A DNA stretch of 64,000 bases from Nakamurella multipartita DSM 44233. Its GTDB lineage: Bacteria > Actinomycetota > Actinomycetes > Mycobacteriales > Nakamurellaceae. The stretch covers positions 2,914,001 to 2,978,000 of the forward strand of contig NC_013235.1 of NCBI RefSeq assembly GCF_000024365.1. The letters are read 5' to 3'. Each line of letters starts with the position of its first letter. Within the stretch, counting starts at the first letter, position 1. Below the pieces are notes generated by a model. It was not told the DNA's origin. It searched no databases and worked only from the letters and a program-made list of their open reading frames with translations. The translations under genes were made by a program, and so were the position numbers. This document shows positions 1 through 9,451 of the stretch, one piece after another.

Positions 1-10
1 ACCTTCGTCG

Positions 11-751
11 GTGGTTGGGGCTACTTTGACCACCGTGGATGCCAAGAGAGCCGCCGAAGCGCTCCGGGACCTCAAGTCTTGGGCCGAGACTGACGACGCG
101 ATCCAGCGCGAGACGCCGCAGCACACTGCGTGGAAGGCGAAGGTCCAGGGCGTCCTCGATCGAAGCCTCGGGCATGAGGCTTCGACGACCAAGGAGTTCC
201 GCGAGCTCCGCTACTTCGTTGGCGTCTGGTCCGGTGCAATCGGCGAGGCGGAGCGAGATGCCCAGTACTTTCGTGGCAGGGTGCATGACGCTATGGCGCT
301 GATCGAGGCCGCAATATACGAACTCGAGGTCGGTCTTCACGACGAGACCATCGACAGCGGCAGCTTCGATGCGGGGCTCTGGGATCATGTCAAGCACAAC
401 GTCGAGGAAGAGCGCTGGGACCAGGTGGCCTCAGCTGCTGTGATCTACACGGAGGACAAGGTCCGCCGCTGGTCATGCTCGCCCACGGACAGGCAGGGCC
501 GGAAGGTCACAGGCAAGGACCTCTTCGTCCGGGCGCTCGCCGCAGACGGACCGCTACCGCTCGGCTCCCAGCCGAATGAGCAGGACGGCTGGCGCAACCT
601 CGGCACTGGCCTCGTAGCGGCGCTCGGCAACGTCGATCGGCACAACATCCAGGAGCGCGACGACCTCCGCCGGTACGCGATGGGCGTGGTGGGACTGGCG
701 AGCTTGCTGCTGACGCAGATCCGGTATCAACACCCCGGTGCAGTGCGTTGA
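11..751 (+). CDS. TIGR02391-type (Abi/Ymh-like) protein, possibly 5' partial
   Basis: Predicted soluble protein of 246 residues. The last 75 or so residues match the pattern of the TIGR02391 family (often annotated Abi or Ymh): a GKDLFVRAL helix, then NEQDGWRNLGTGLVAALGN, then a helical end. That family occurs on phages and accessory elements and is often listed as abortive-infection-like, but its activity is not established. The frame starts with GTG at 11 and is still open to base 2, so the true start may lie left of the window. The next downstream genes are decayed, which suggests an accessory location. Confidence 0.6.
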   Translation: MVGATLTTVDAKRAAEALRDLKSWAETDDAIQRETPQHTAWKAKVQGVLDRSLGHEASTTKEFRELRYFVGVWSGAIGEAERDAQYFRGRVHDAMALIEAAIYELEVGLHDETIDSGSFDAGLWDHVKHNVEEERWDQVASAAVIYTEDKVRRWSCSPTDRQGRKVTGKDLFVRALAADGPLPLGSQPNEQDGWRNLGTGLVAALGNVDRHNIQERDDLRRYAMGVVGLASLLLTQIRYQHPGAVR

Positions 752-840
752 CGCAGATTCGTTGCTCTGACGGTCAAGGGCAAGCCGATTGCGCGACTGC
801 ATCCCTTGAACAAGAGGCTTCGCACCCGACTTGAGGTGAG

Positions 841-1835
841 GTGGTCCGCGACGCCGCGCATGACCAGCATGTGCAGCGCCAACCAGACCCAACGACACGT
901 CACCTGGCCGACCTCGACGCGCTCCTGGGCGTCATTCACGGTCCCATACCGAACGTGGCCGGCTCCGGCCCGGCGGCCGAAGCACGGTCACTGATGATCA
1001 ACGCCGTCCGGTGGGGCGGCCGGTACATCGGCGGTGCAGCGCCCTACGGATACCGCCTGATCCACGACCAACCGCACCACAACCCCGGCAAGGCCATCCG
1101 GGGCGAACGGCGAGCGCACCTCGAACCCGACCGCGATCAGGCGCCGATCCTGCAGGAGATCTTCCACCGCATCGTGGCTGGCGACGGACACACCACCCTG
1201 ATCAACCACCTGACACAGCGAGCCGTACCGCCACCGACCCGACGCGGATCCGCTGGGTGGAACGTGAATGCAATCTCCTCGATCCTGGACAACCCGCGGT
1301 GCACCGGCTTTGAGTATTGGCACTCCTACAGCGCCCGCCGTAACCCGGCCTGCCGCCGGAAGTTTACCGGATCCTGGTGCGATCGGACCGCCCCGCGCAT
1401 CCCGCCCTCGTCACCATCCAGGACTTCCTCGCGGTGTCCACGATGCGCGCCCAACCGGTCAGACCCCGAGCTAGTCGCACCAGCGACGCGGGGCCGGTCC
1501 TACTCCACCGGATCAGCTGCGCCAACTGCGGCCGCATCATGGGGGTCTCGTCCAAGGACGGCCAGGTCCGATACCGATGCCGCCCAACACCGGGCGACCC
1601 GGCGGCCAGCCACCGATCGTCGGTCTACGTCGCCGAATCGCGGGTACTCGCTGCACTCGAACCATGGTTGCGCCAAACAGTCCAAGACGGGCCCATCATG
1701 GGCCACCGCAAACCCCCAACGCGCGCGATCATCGACGCCGTCAACCTCCGAGTCACCTACGACCCCGGGGCCGACAGCATCCACGCCGCAATAGGTGTCG
1801 GTCGAGAGGTGACGATCAACCTCACCCGCAATTGA
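841..1835 (+). pseudogene. Large serine recombinase remnant, frameshifted
   Basis: Two frames together rebuild the middle and C-terminal parts of an actinobacterial serine recombinase. The first frame carries the recombinase-domain signature GGRYIGGAAPYGYRL near 1018-1065 and ILDNPRCTGFEYW near 1285-1320. Around 1370 homology moves to another frame, which carries a zinc-ribbon-like segment (SCANCGRIMG, then RYRC) and the C-terminal region, ending at 1835. The N-terminal catalytic domain with its active-site serine is missing. The gene cannot encode a working recombinase unless the frameshift is a sequencing error, and even then it lacks the catalytic domain. Confidence 0.75.
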
Positions 1836-2054
1836 TCGAACAAGGGAGGTGTAATTGAGTGTCCGAGGGGGGACTTGAGCCGACCATCCAACCAATCGCC
1901 ACCCAGTGGGATCCGCTTGGCCTGGTAAAACGTCTGAACCGGTGTGGTCCGACGGGACCCGCAAACCGGCCTTCGTGCCCATCATGGGCACGCTCGGCGA
2001 TGCCGGCCTCCCGGCCCGCACGACATACGGTGACGAGGACACCGCCTCAACGGC

Positions 2055-2285
2055 ATGGTGGTCGGTCTGGCGAAGGTCACCGTCACACTGCCGGTGGTCT
2101 CCGCGGAGGCTATCTGCCGACTGGTCGCCGATGGCAAGGCCGATAGCGTCTCCGTGTTCGTAGAGCACCGCCATGCAGGTGTCCCTGGACAATGTCGCCG
2201 GGTGGAGCGCCCGGACGCCGCGGTCGCCGATGCTCGGACAGGCACTGCTGGACACCGGGGAGGGATGTCGGCCCAGAGTGGATAA
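2055..2285 (+). pseudogene. Ribbon-helix-helix antitoxin-like remnant
   Basis: The frame from 2055 reads AKVTVTLPVVSAEAICRLVA, then GKADSVSVFVEH, the pattern of a small RHH antitoxin. Near 2165 the matching continuation (MQVSLDNVAGW, then GQALLDTG) is found in a different frame starting at 2173. The gene therefore appears broken by a frameshift. No toxin partner is visible beside it. The family call rests on pattern alone. Confidence 0.45.
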
Positions 2286-2411
2286 TCCCGGCAGCTGCTG
2301 GTTTCCTACAATGATGTCGGCGTCTCCGGCGCGACCTACCGTTGCGCCGGTGATCGGATAAACCGGCGGGACCGGGACTGACCGTCACCGTGCGGGGGAG
2401 GGCCGAGAAGC

Positions 2412-2932
2412 ATGATCACCATCGGTCAGCTCGCCCGGTACGCCGGCGTGACGGTCAAGGCGGTTCGGCACTACCACCGGTGGGGCCTGCTCGACGAACC
2501 ACAGCGGGACTCGTCCGGCTACCGGCGATACACCGCGGCAGACGCGCTCCAGGTGGTGAAGATCAGGATCCTGGCACGGGGCCGGCGTGCCGCTTGCCGC
2601 ATCAAGGACCTGCTGACCGCCCACCCCGACCAGTTCACCGCCGCCGTCGCCGACATCGACCGCAGCCTGCGGGAATGGGCCGAGGCGATCCGCGACGCCC
2701 GCCTGCGTCTGGCCCAATTGGCCGCCGGCGACGAAGCCTTCGTCCCGAGGACGTGGCCGGCTATCTCGGCCGGCTGCGGGAACTCGGCGTGAGCCGGCGC
2801 GCGATCCGGATGGAGCGGGACGGGTGGATCCTGGTGCACTCCGCCTCCACGGGCGCAAGCGGCCGGGTGGATCGCCGACAAACTCGCGGCGATCGAGGAC
2901 CCGGCGTTCACCGCGATCTACATGCGATCTGA
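2412..2932 (+). pseudogene. MerR-family regulator, multiply frameshifted
   Basis: The start at 2412 opens with MITIGQLARYAGVTVKAVRH and continues GLLDEPQRDSSGYRRYT, a typical MerR winged-helix DNA-binding domain, followed by a coiled-coil-like helix. Near 2745 the coding signal jumps frame (EDVAGYLGRLRELGVS), and near 2870 it jumps again (WIADKLAAIEDPAFTAIY). The effector half is therefore not translated with the DNA-binding half. The first frame alone gives a 126-residue protein that could in principle still bind DNA. Confidence 0.7.
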
Positions 2933-3181
2933 CCGCCGAGCACGCGGCCGAGGCTGCAGGTGCCGCACCGGCAGGGAGGCTGGATGAACCAGATTGGCCG
3001 GCCGGATCCAGCCGCCGGACTTGGCGGAGCAGTGGTGGCCGGGCATCGATCTGGCAGAATCGACCAAGGAGGGCCACCGCAGAACGGTCGTGTCTCAGGC
3101 GAATCAACTGGCGTTGATCGCGACGACGAGCGGGCATTGGGGGTAGCCTCGCCCCCCAGGGTCGGAACGAGGTTAGGGGAC

Positions 3182-3868
3182 ATGGGCGGTTCATTGCGAG
3201 GCCGCGCGCTGTTCCTGGTCACGACGGTGTCAGTGCTATCCGCCTGCACATCGCACCCCAACTCCGAGACATCCCCCTCAGCGTCCGGACGTCCAACCAT
3301 AGAAAGCTCGTCCGCAACGACGGCAAGCACCGTCGCAGGGGACCCGACAGCGCTTACGGCCGACAGCGCGGAGGTCACCACGTCCGCCGATGCGATCGCG
3401 CCCGGCGGCCATGTCGCGCTCGATACCGACCCGGACCTGCAACAAATAGCGGCCGGAAATTACGCCAGCCTCATGGGAACGTGGACCGAAGAGGCTTATG
3501 CTGCTAATCCTCACGACGGCACTGGCGAACAATGGCATCAAGGGCGTGACGGAAGAACGCTTGACGTTACCAGCAACGATATAGTTTATGGAAGCGTCAC
3601 GATACACGGAGGTACCCTGACATACGACGCGGGTAACGGCCCGACATCTCTCCCCCTCTCCTTTCGAAATGAAGGGGAATATCTAGAGGCATCGCCCGTG
3701 GACCAGGATGTTGTTATTAACTGGCTTGTTAGGTTCTACCCTAACGGGACGGTCGACCTCAACTCCGATCTACTTCCCAACAATGGCGTGACCCTCGATA
3801 ACTCGAAGAATACGATTTACATTTGGTCGAGCAATAACGGCATCTCCGAAGTATTCTTTCAGGTCTAG
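3182..3868 (+). CDS. Secreted lipoprotein, glycine/serine-rich with beta-type C-terminal domain
   Basis: Predicted 228-residue lipoprotein. The N-terminus has a positively charged start, a hydrophobic stretch (ALFLVTTVSV) and the lipobox LSAC, then a Ser/Thr-rich linker. From about residue 80 the segment DLQQIAAGNYASLMGTW starts a domain rich in beta strands, resembling the small DUF6287-type domain of Gram-positive lipoproteins (tentative). A purine-rich SD-like stretch (GAGGTTAGGGG) precedes ATG 3182. Base composition falls below that of neighbours in the second half, which suggests transfer. Function unknown. Confidence 0.65.
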   Translation: MGGSLRGRALFLVTTVSVLSACTSHPNSETSPSASGRPTIESSSATTASTVAGDPTALTADSAEVTTSADAIAPGGHVALDTDPDLQQIAAGNYASLMGTWTEEAYAANPHDGTGEQWHQGRDGRTLDVTSNDIVYGSVTIHGGTLTYDAGNGPTSLPLSFRNEGEYLEASPVDQDVVINWLVRFYPNGTVDLNSDLLPNNGVTLDNSKNTIYIWSSNNGISEVFFQV

Positions 3869-3879
3869 TTTCAGGCGGT

Positions 3880-4429
3880 GTTTGGGCGCGTCCGGCGCAG
3901 GTTGGCCAATCTGCCCATGATCCTAGCCACGCCGATCGCCGAATGACTGGCCAAGCGATATTTTGCTGACCTGCCGCAAGGTGGCCGTCTCGGTGTGGGA
4001 TCGGAGTCGTCCGACGGGATCTGCACGGTCGTGTCGGCGACCTGCCAGGCGCGCCTGACCCCGTTCTCGTCGACGTGCGTGGCGGTGCTGAACGATTCGA
4101 CGGCGACGTCGGGGCGGGTGCCTTGCGCCAGGTCAGCACATCGAACCCGGCCGCGAACAGGTCGGCGAACAGGGCCGGAGACCAGCCGCCCCGGTCGAAA
4201 TCGACCAGCACCCGCCGGTCGTCGCCGACGATGCGGCGGATATCGGGGAGCCGGCGGCGGATCTCGGCGGCCAACGACGCGACGGACGGGTGGCCATCAC
4301 CACCCACACCAGAGCCCCGTGGGCGTCGGCGATCCACGTTTCCACGGTGGCCGGCGCAGGGAACCGCAGCCGGGACACGTACGTCAAGTTGATCGCCGAT
4401 ACTGCCGACGACGAAGAGACCGATAACAA
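3880..4429 (-). pseudogene. Decayed DDE-type transposase fragment
   Basis: On the minus strand one frame reads RRVLVDFDRGGWSPALFADL then FDVLTWRK, the catalytic-core style of a DDE transposase. The stretch before it (LRFPAPATVETWIADAHGAL) and after it (VESFSTATHVDENGVRRAW) lie in other frames. The gene is broken by at least two frameshifts and its ends are eroded; no terminal inverted repeats were recognised. The insertion-sequence family was not identified. Confidence 0.55.
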
Positions 4430-4557
4430 GTCGAAGTCGGCCGAGCTTGAAGCAGCGAAAGCTCGTCATGTCTTATACCGGCCGAACTTGCAACTCCTGA
4501 CCGGGATCGCCGAGTTCGAGGCAGCGGTATTAGCGGTATGACAAATGACGACATTTT

Positions 4558-5511
4558 CTAGAACTGCGGATAACTCTCACAGAAATTGGGGTTGGACACA
4601 TCGACTGGTGTATTCCAGTTAAGTGCACCCCAATGTACAACTGGCGGGGTAACCTGATTCAACATCACGCCGGGGTTGTCCATGTCGCATAAGGACGCCG
4701 TTAATCGAAACGGAGTAGCGCCATTCACACCCTGTAATCCAATCGTTTGAGTTCCATGTTGGCCACCCACTGCGTAATCGTACGAAATGTTGAATTCAAA
4801 TGAGTTCGTCCGGCTGGCCCGAGCCAAGACGATCAGCTTCACCTTATCGGTACTTGTAATCTCTACGTCGTGCGAATTGTCAAACAAGGCCCCATCTGAA
4901 CTGTGACCGTCGGGATCCGGCACATTCTCTAGCTGAATTGGCTGATCATCCTCGAAATTCAGAAAGCCTCTCAATGGAGGGCCGCCGCCCCCGCCCTCCC
5001 CCCAGTGGCCAATTCTTGGGCCAGCGGGCACTGGACCAGCGACCACATCGCTCGCGCGAATGTTGCTGATTGTGGTGCTGGCCGTGTTGGCACCTTCGAG
5101 TGTCATTGTGATATACAGGTATCCAACGGAATATGCGCCACCACGAAGCTCTCTCATGAAGAATGCATCGTCACCCGCGGATCTCATTTCGGTGAAATCC
5201 GTATTCACGAACTCGCTAGAGTCGGTGTCAAGGTTGTAGGCAGCAAGCCAGGCAATATCGCCACTACGTACCGTGAGGATATCGACATTCGGAGCCTGCG
5301 TTTCGTCGGGTGCCCCCCAACCAAATGGATGCTGGGTCATAACGAAATTGGTGGCGGCGATCGTCAGAGAAACTAGACCGATGACGATACCTATGACAGC
5401 GAGGCGATGCGCACGTATCCACGACTCTTTTGATCTTGGATCAGCGGCTATCTGGCTAGCAGTTGATTTGGCTTCCTGTGAAGGCTGTAGCATGTCCCCC
5501 TGAGATGTCAT
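4558..5511 (-). CDS. Membrane-anchored extracytoplasmic protein of unknown function
   Basis: Predicted 317-residue protein with a basic N-terminal tail, one transmembrane helix (VIGIVIGLVSLTIAATNFVM, about residues 38-57) and a large acidic outer domain. A glycine run (GEGGGGG) sits near the middle and a Cys pair near the C-terminus. I chose Met 5511; an earlier in-frame ATG exists at 5577. GC content is clearly lower than in the rII region downstream, consistent with recent transfer. No family was recognised. Confidence 0.55.
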   Translation of the reverse strand: MTSQGDMLQPSQEAKSTASQIAADPRSKESWIRAHRLAVIGIVIGLVSLTIAATNFVMTQHPFGWGAPDETQAPNVDILTVRSGDIAWLAAYNLDTDSSEFVNTDFTEMRSAGDDAFFMRELRGGAYSVGYLYITMTLEGANTASTTISNIRASDVVAGPVPAGPRIGHWGEGGGGGPPLRGFLNFEDDQPIQLENVPDPDGHSSDGALFDNSHDVEITSTDKVKLIVLARASRTNSFEFNISYDYAVGGQHGTQTIGLQGVNGATPFRLTASLCDMDNPGVMLNQVTPPVVHWGALNWNTPVDVSNPNFCESYPQF

Positions 5512-5831
5512 GGCTTCGACGATCTCATATCGGCATCGAGCACGTCCCTGCAGGGGTGCATTGCCTGCGCGGGTCACGGCTGACGGTCAAAGTTCGAGCC
5601 ACAGGTAGACAGAGACCGTGGGGTGATGTCCGTGCAAAGGCGCCTGCCCAGCACCACTATCCAGGCCGTCGCCGCCAGGTCGCGTAATGGCTCTTCTCGA
5701 AAGTTCCCGTCCGCCGGGGTGAAGCGAGGATGGGGCCCTGCCGAAACCGGACGAAGCGGGCGGCGCGCACTGGTCACCCCGCGACGAGGCCGGCGACCGG
5801 TTGCCTGCCAAGCGGTGGATCTTGAGCGAGG
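5512..5831. other. Gap without a convincing gene
   Basis: This 320-base stretch lies upstream of the membrane-protein gene and downstream of the 5832-6200 gene (both minus strand). Several short frames cross it but none has a start signal, a recognisable motif or clear codon bias. It may hold the promoter of the membrane-protein gene. Confidence 0.4.
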
Positions 5832-6200
5832 TCAATGGTGGGCGGGCCATGGATGACACGCGCCGACTCCGGCAGCGTGGGCCACGGCAGCCAGCACGAG
5901 ATCGGTTCGAATCACGTCCAGGGCGGCGACGGCAGTCACGAGGTCGACCCGTTCGCCGTTCCCCAGTGAGGCGATGATCGCGAGCAGTCCTCGTTCGCCA
6001 CCGGAGAAGGCCGCCGTGTTGTCCTCGGTCAGTTGGGTCCAGTCGATCCAGGTGTCGCCGTCGTCGATCCGGACCCAGGGATACCCGTGGTTGGCGAACC
6101 GGCCGCCGAACGACCGGAGGAGCAGTTCGACGGCCGCCTCGGTGGGACGGTTACCTCGCGCCCAGTCGCGCAGCTCGGATGCTTGTGGCGTCGTCGACAT
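5832..6200 (-). CDS. Small conserved-type protein at the end of the rII cluster
   Basis: 122-residue protein starting MSTTPQASELRDWARGN. It has a helical N-terminal half (TEAAVELLLRSFGGRFA), an acidic aromatic segment (WVRIDDGDTWIDW) and a hydrophobic C-terminal half that could form one amphipathic or membrane-associated helix. The ATG at 6200 follows a purine-rich GAAAGGG. It lies 145 bases after the rIIB-like gene on the same strand, with a hairpin in between, so it may be transcribed separately. Function unknown. Confidence 0.55.
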   Translation of the reverse strand: MSTTPQASELRDWARGNRPTEAAVELLLRSFGGRFANHGYPWVRIDDGDTWIDWTQLTEDNTAAFSGGERGLLAIIASLGNGERVDLVTAVAALDVIRTDLVLAAVAHAAGVGACHPWPAHH

Positions 6201-6308
6201 CGCGTCGGCCCTTTCGGATTCGTCGTGGGTCTGCTCACGACCTATGCCGGTCCGGGCCTTTGGGGTGGCGTGACCGGACCAGGCGACGTGACAGATCGGA
6301 TAGTGCTC

Positions 6309-6342
6309 GGTCCGCCCGCGATCGGTTGACCACGGGCGGACC
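6309..6342 (-). terminator. Hairpin after the rIIB-like gene
   Basis: A perfect 10-base inverted repeat (GGTCCGCCCG / CGGGCGGACC, 14-base loop) lies just past the rIIB stop codon. There is no T-run, as is common for actinobacterial terminators. Confidence 0.5.
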
Positions 6343-6345
6343 GCG

Positions 6346-7296
6346 TCATGCAGCGACTGCCTCGTCGCCCGGGTTGTCGTCGACGTCATAGTCGTCGACC
6401 TCGCTGTCGCCATCGTCTGCGATGCCGACGATGGTCGTGGCATCGGGATCGCCCGAGGTGACGTCGACTTCCTTGGTTCGCCAGGTGGTTTCGGTGAGCT
6501 TGCCGGCGGCGGTGTCGAGCACGGTGTAGCGGCAGACGCGGATCTTGGCGTATCCGGCGTCGCGGGGGATCGCGACGACGTCGCGCGGGTTGAACGCGAC
6601 GAGCAGCAGGCGGCCGTGGTCGCCGGCCCACCCGCTGGCGTAGTCGTGGGTGCCGACGTGCAGTCCCTGGGAGCAGGGGGCGTCGCGCTCGTTGTCGACC
6701 TCGGAGCGGGCCATGACCAGGGTTGCGCCGACCGGGTTGGGGATGTGACCGGTGTGCGGGACGCCGTCGACCCAGACGGTGTTGCTGCCGGCGGTGATGG
6801 AGGTGTTCTGCTCGTCGCGGTGCACTCCCTTGTAGCCGACGAGTAGGCCGTCCTCGGTGATGGTCATGCCGCGGTCGGAAATCCACCGGTACAGCCGCTT
6901 GCGGACGTGGCGGGCGGGGTTGGCGGCCAGGTTCTCCAGGAAGTTGACCGGCCCGGTCCAGCTGTCGTCGTTCTGCTCGACCTTGGCGACGATGTGGTCG
7001 GCCAGCGCACCGTGGATCGGGTCGCCGTCGAAGAACAGGGTGCCGCCGAGGTAGGTGACCCGGTCAGTCAGGGCGCGCATGGCCGCGATGGCGGTGTCGG
7101 CGAAGTCGATGAGCGCGAGCAGGTCGGATTCGACGGCGGCGAGGGCCTCGGGGGCAGCGTCGTACTCACGGGTGAGCAGGTCGCAGATCTGGTCGAACTT
7201 CGGGTGGTCGCCGGCGATGACGTGCGGGCGACCGGCGAGCGCGAGCATCAGGTTGCGCCCGGACTCGTTCTCGGTGCGGATGAAGGGGATTCGCAT
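6346..7296 (-). CDS. RIIB-like protein (phage T4 rIIB family)
   Basis: 316-residue protein of the phage rIIB type. Diagnostic stretches are NPARHVRKRLYRWI, TITEDGLLVGYKGV, HTGHIPNPVG, CSQGLHVGTHDYA and LLLVAFNPRDVVAIP. The C-terminus is a long acidic tail. In phage T4, RIIA and RIIB affect membrane integrity and lysis inhibition, and are needed to grow in lambda rex lysogens; the biochemical role remains poorly defined. Met 7296 follows an SD sequence (GGGAGGT). It sits 47 bases after the RIIA-like gene on the same strand, as in phages. Presence on a conjugative-type element rather than an obvious phage is unusual. Confidence 0.8.
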   Translation of the reverse strand: MRIPFIRTENESGRNLMLALAGRPHVIAGDHPKFDQICDLLTREYDAAPEALAAVESDLLALIDFADTAIAAMRALTDRVTYLGGTLFFDGDPIHGALADHIVAKVEQNDDSWTGPVNFLENLAANPARHVRKRLYRWISDRGMTITEDGLLVGYKGVHRDEQNTSITAGSNTVWVDGVPHTGHIPNPVGATLVMARSEVDNERDAPCSQGLHVGTHDYASGWAGDHGRLLLVAFNPRDVVAIPRDAGYAKIRVCRYTVLDTAAGKLTETTWRTKEVDVTSGDPDATTIVGIADDGDSEVDDYDVDDNPGDEAVAA

Positions 7297-7343
7297 GGTG
7301 ACCTCCCGGTCGGCTGGTGACTTGTGTTCGGTGTCTGGCTGTC

Positions 7344-9338
7344 TCATGTGCGGCCTGGGCGCGCCGCCCCGAACGGATTGGGGGCGATCGCGTTGGCGTA
7401 GAGCACCAGGTGATCGAGCGCGTTCTCGTCGTACTGGAAGTTGGCGGCCCTGACCAGCAGCGGAAGATCGCGGTGGAGGGCGGGAAGCCCGCGGTGGGGG
7501 ACGCGGCCGGCGTGCCTCTGGATCAGTTCGCGGGTCTCGGGGTCCAGGGACGTGAACGAGGCGGCGGCGGTGACGGCGCGGTGGTAGGTCGGGTGCGTGA
7601 TGCGGTCGGCCCGGCTCTTGCCGAGGGCGGAGATCGCGGCCTTGACGGCGTTGTGCTCGCGCATGGCGGCGACCAGATCATCGAGGCTGCCGAGTGCGGC
7701 GAACCGGTCGTCGACCCATCGGCGGGACAGGTCGTCGGCGCGGACCGCCCGGGGAACTCGGCGGCGCAGGGCGGCGGTGGATTGGCCGCTGCGCAGGTGG
7801 ATCACCAGGTAGCCGTCCAGGGCGCGGCGGAATTCGATGGATCGGATGGCGTAGGTGGGCAGGTGATCGTCGGTGTAGGCCAGGGGGTGTTCGGCGGAGT
7901 TCACCTGGTCGGCGGTCATGGTGGCCTGCCCGTTCCCGCCCACGAGTTGCACGTCGTAGCTGGTCTGGGTGCGTGGCCGGTCCGGCTCGGACGGTAGCTC
8001 GATGTCCTCGAAGCGAACCGTGTCAAGGGGGCTGTCGTCGCCCCAGGTCAGCCAGTCGACCCGGCCGCTCAGGTCGTGACCGTCGCCGAACTGCACCAGC
8101 AATCGCACGCGATTGTCCGCGACCCAGGCCTTCGCGTGCCGCCTGGCGGACCGGCCCTTCGGGACGCCCACCAGCACGGTGACCTGATCGAGGGTGGCGA
8201 CGCTGAGCTTGTCCAGCGTGTTGGTGCTCAACGCCCCACGGGAGGTCTTGCCGTAGAACGTGGCGTGCGACCCGAGTTCGGCCGGCCCGAGGTCACTGAT
8301 CGGCCGACCACGCCACTGGGCGGTGGACAGTCCGTGAACGCCGGTCCATTCGGCCGCGCGGCGGAGCGGAATGGTGGACAGCACGGCCATCGCCGCGCAG
8401 GTGGCGGCCGCGGTGCGCCGGTGGGCCTCCCTCTCGAATCGTTCGGGCAGATTCCGCAGAGCCGCCGCGACCGTGTCGATGGACCGTGACGTGTCGCGAA
8501 CGGCCTCCCGGGAGGGGGTGATGTCGACCGAACCGATCGGCAGGAACACCGTCAGGCCGGGCCGCCCGTCGTGGACGTGCCAGGTTCCGCCGGCCCGCTC
8601 GCGCACGGCGTGCACTGCCGACGCCGGGAGGGGGTAGGCGACGCTGCCCATCACGACGGTGATGCCGCCCCGGCGGGTGTGCAGCACGTCGTTGCCGAGC
8701 CACATTCCATCGGTGTAGAGGGATTCGGGTTCGGAGCCGTCGACCAGGACGGTGCCGGGCCGCCAGGAGCGGAAGAACTTCTCGGCGGCGTCCTGCATCT
8801 GCCGGTGGTCGCCGACCGCGATGGACACGGTGACGCCGTTGGCGTCGACCGTTTCGGTCTCGGCCAGGATGTTGACCGTCCCGACTCCGTGGTTGTCCAG
8901 CGCGAAGACTGCGACGGTGCGTCGTCCGTCCTTGGTGGCGGTCACGACGAACTGTCCGCCGATGGTGAACGCGGACTTGGCGCCCAACCCGAACGACCCG
9001 ATCTGGGTGTTGGTGCCGCGCTTGGTGGATGCGCCGTACCGGGCGTAGACGTTGACGATCTCGTCCCGGGACAGGCCGACGCCGTGGTCGGTGATGACCA
9101 GGGTCGGGTTCAGCGCGGTGGGCAGGGTGACCTCGACGGGGGCGGTGGTGCCGGCCGCGACGTGCGAGTCGAGCGCGTTGGTCGAGTATTCGCGCAGCAC
9201 CGCCAGGTGCTTGTCGGCGTACAGGTTGGTCAGCACCTGGGTCAGGTGCGCCATGCCCTCCGGGTCCAGGGTCATCGTGGTGGACGCCACGCCCAGCGAG
9301 TTGGTGACGGACACGGCGGCCGAGGTGTCGATCTGCAT
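7344..9338 (-). CDS. RIIA-like protein with GHKL ATPase domain
   Basis: 664-residue protein with an N-terminal GHKL (HSP90/histidine-kinase-type) ATP-binding fold. The N box is EYSTNALD (residues 50-57), the G1 box DHGVG (84-88) and the G2 box GSFGLGAKSAF (114-124). This architecture plus the adjacent rIIB-like gene identifies it as RIIA-like. The C-terminal half is not recognised. Met 9338 follows GGGAG. It is the second gene of a run led by the MoxR ATPase gene, and is probably co-transcribed with it (113-base gap). The nucleotide-binding motifs look intact, so ATP binding is expected. Confidence 0.8.
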   Translation of the reverse strand: MQIDTSAAVSVTNSLGVASTTMTLDPEGMAHLTQVLTNLYADKHLAVLREYSTNALDSHVAAGTTAPVEVTLPTALNPTLVITDHGVGLSRDEIVNVYARYGASTKRGTNTQIGSFGLGAKSAFTIGGQFVVTATKDGRRTVAVFALDNHGVGTVNILAETETVDANGVTVSIAVGDHRQMQDAAEKFFRSWRPGTVLVDGSEPESLYTDGMWLGNDVLHTRRGGITVVMGSVAYPLPASAVHAVRERAGGTWHVHDGRPGLTVFLPIGSVDITPSREAVRDTSRSIDTVAAALRNLPERFEREAHRRTAAATCAAMAVLSTIPLRRAAEWTGVHGLSTAQWRGRPISDLGPAELGSHATFYGKTSRGALSTNTLDKLSVATLDQVTVLVGVPKGRSARRHAKAWVADNRVRLLVQFGDGHDLSGRVDWLTWGDDSPLDTVRFEDIELPSEPDRPRTQTSYDVQLVGGNGQATMTADQVNSAEHPLAYTDDHLPTYAIRSIEFRRALDGYLVIHLRSGQSTAALRRRVPRAVRADDLSRRWVDDRFAALGSLDDLVAAMREHNAVKAAISALGKSRADRITHPTYHRAVTAAASFTSLDPETRELIQRHAGRVPHRGLPALHRDLPLLVRAANFQYDENALDHLVLYANAIAPNPFGAARPGRT

Positions 9339-9451
9339 GACTGCGCTCCCGGATGATCGGCGGTTCGAGGTTCGCTGTGGTCGTGCGCGGCCACCCCGGA
9401 CCACCCGACCGCAACACGACAGCGCTTGATGAATAGAGCTTTTCGGGTCGG

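Noticed and set aside
5895-5925. tRNA-like string GGTTCGAATCACGTCC
   Set aside because: No acceptor stem or anticodon arm could be folded around it, and it lies inside the 5832-6200 gene.
8571-9356. Plus-strand frame opposite the RIIA-like gene
   Set aside because: Antisense shadow of a gene with clear GHKL motifs.
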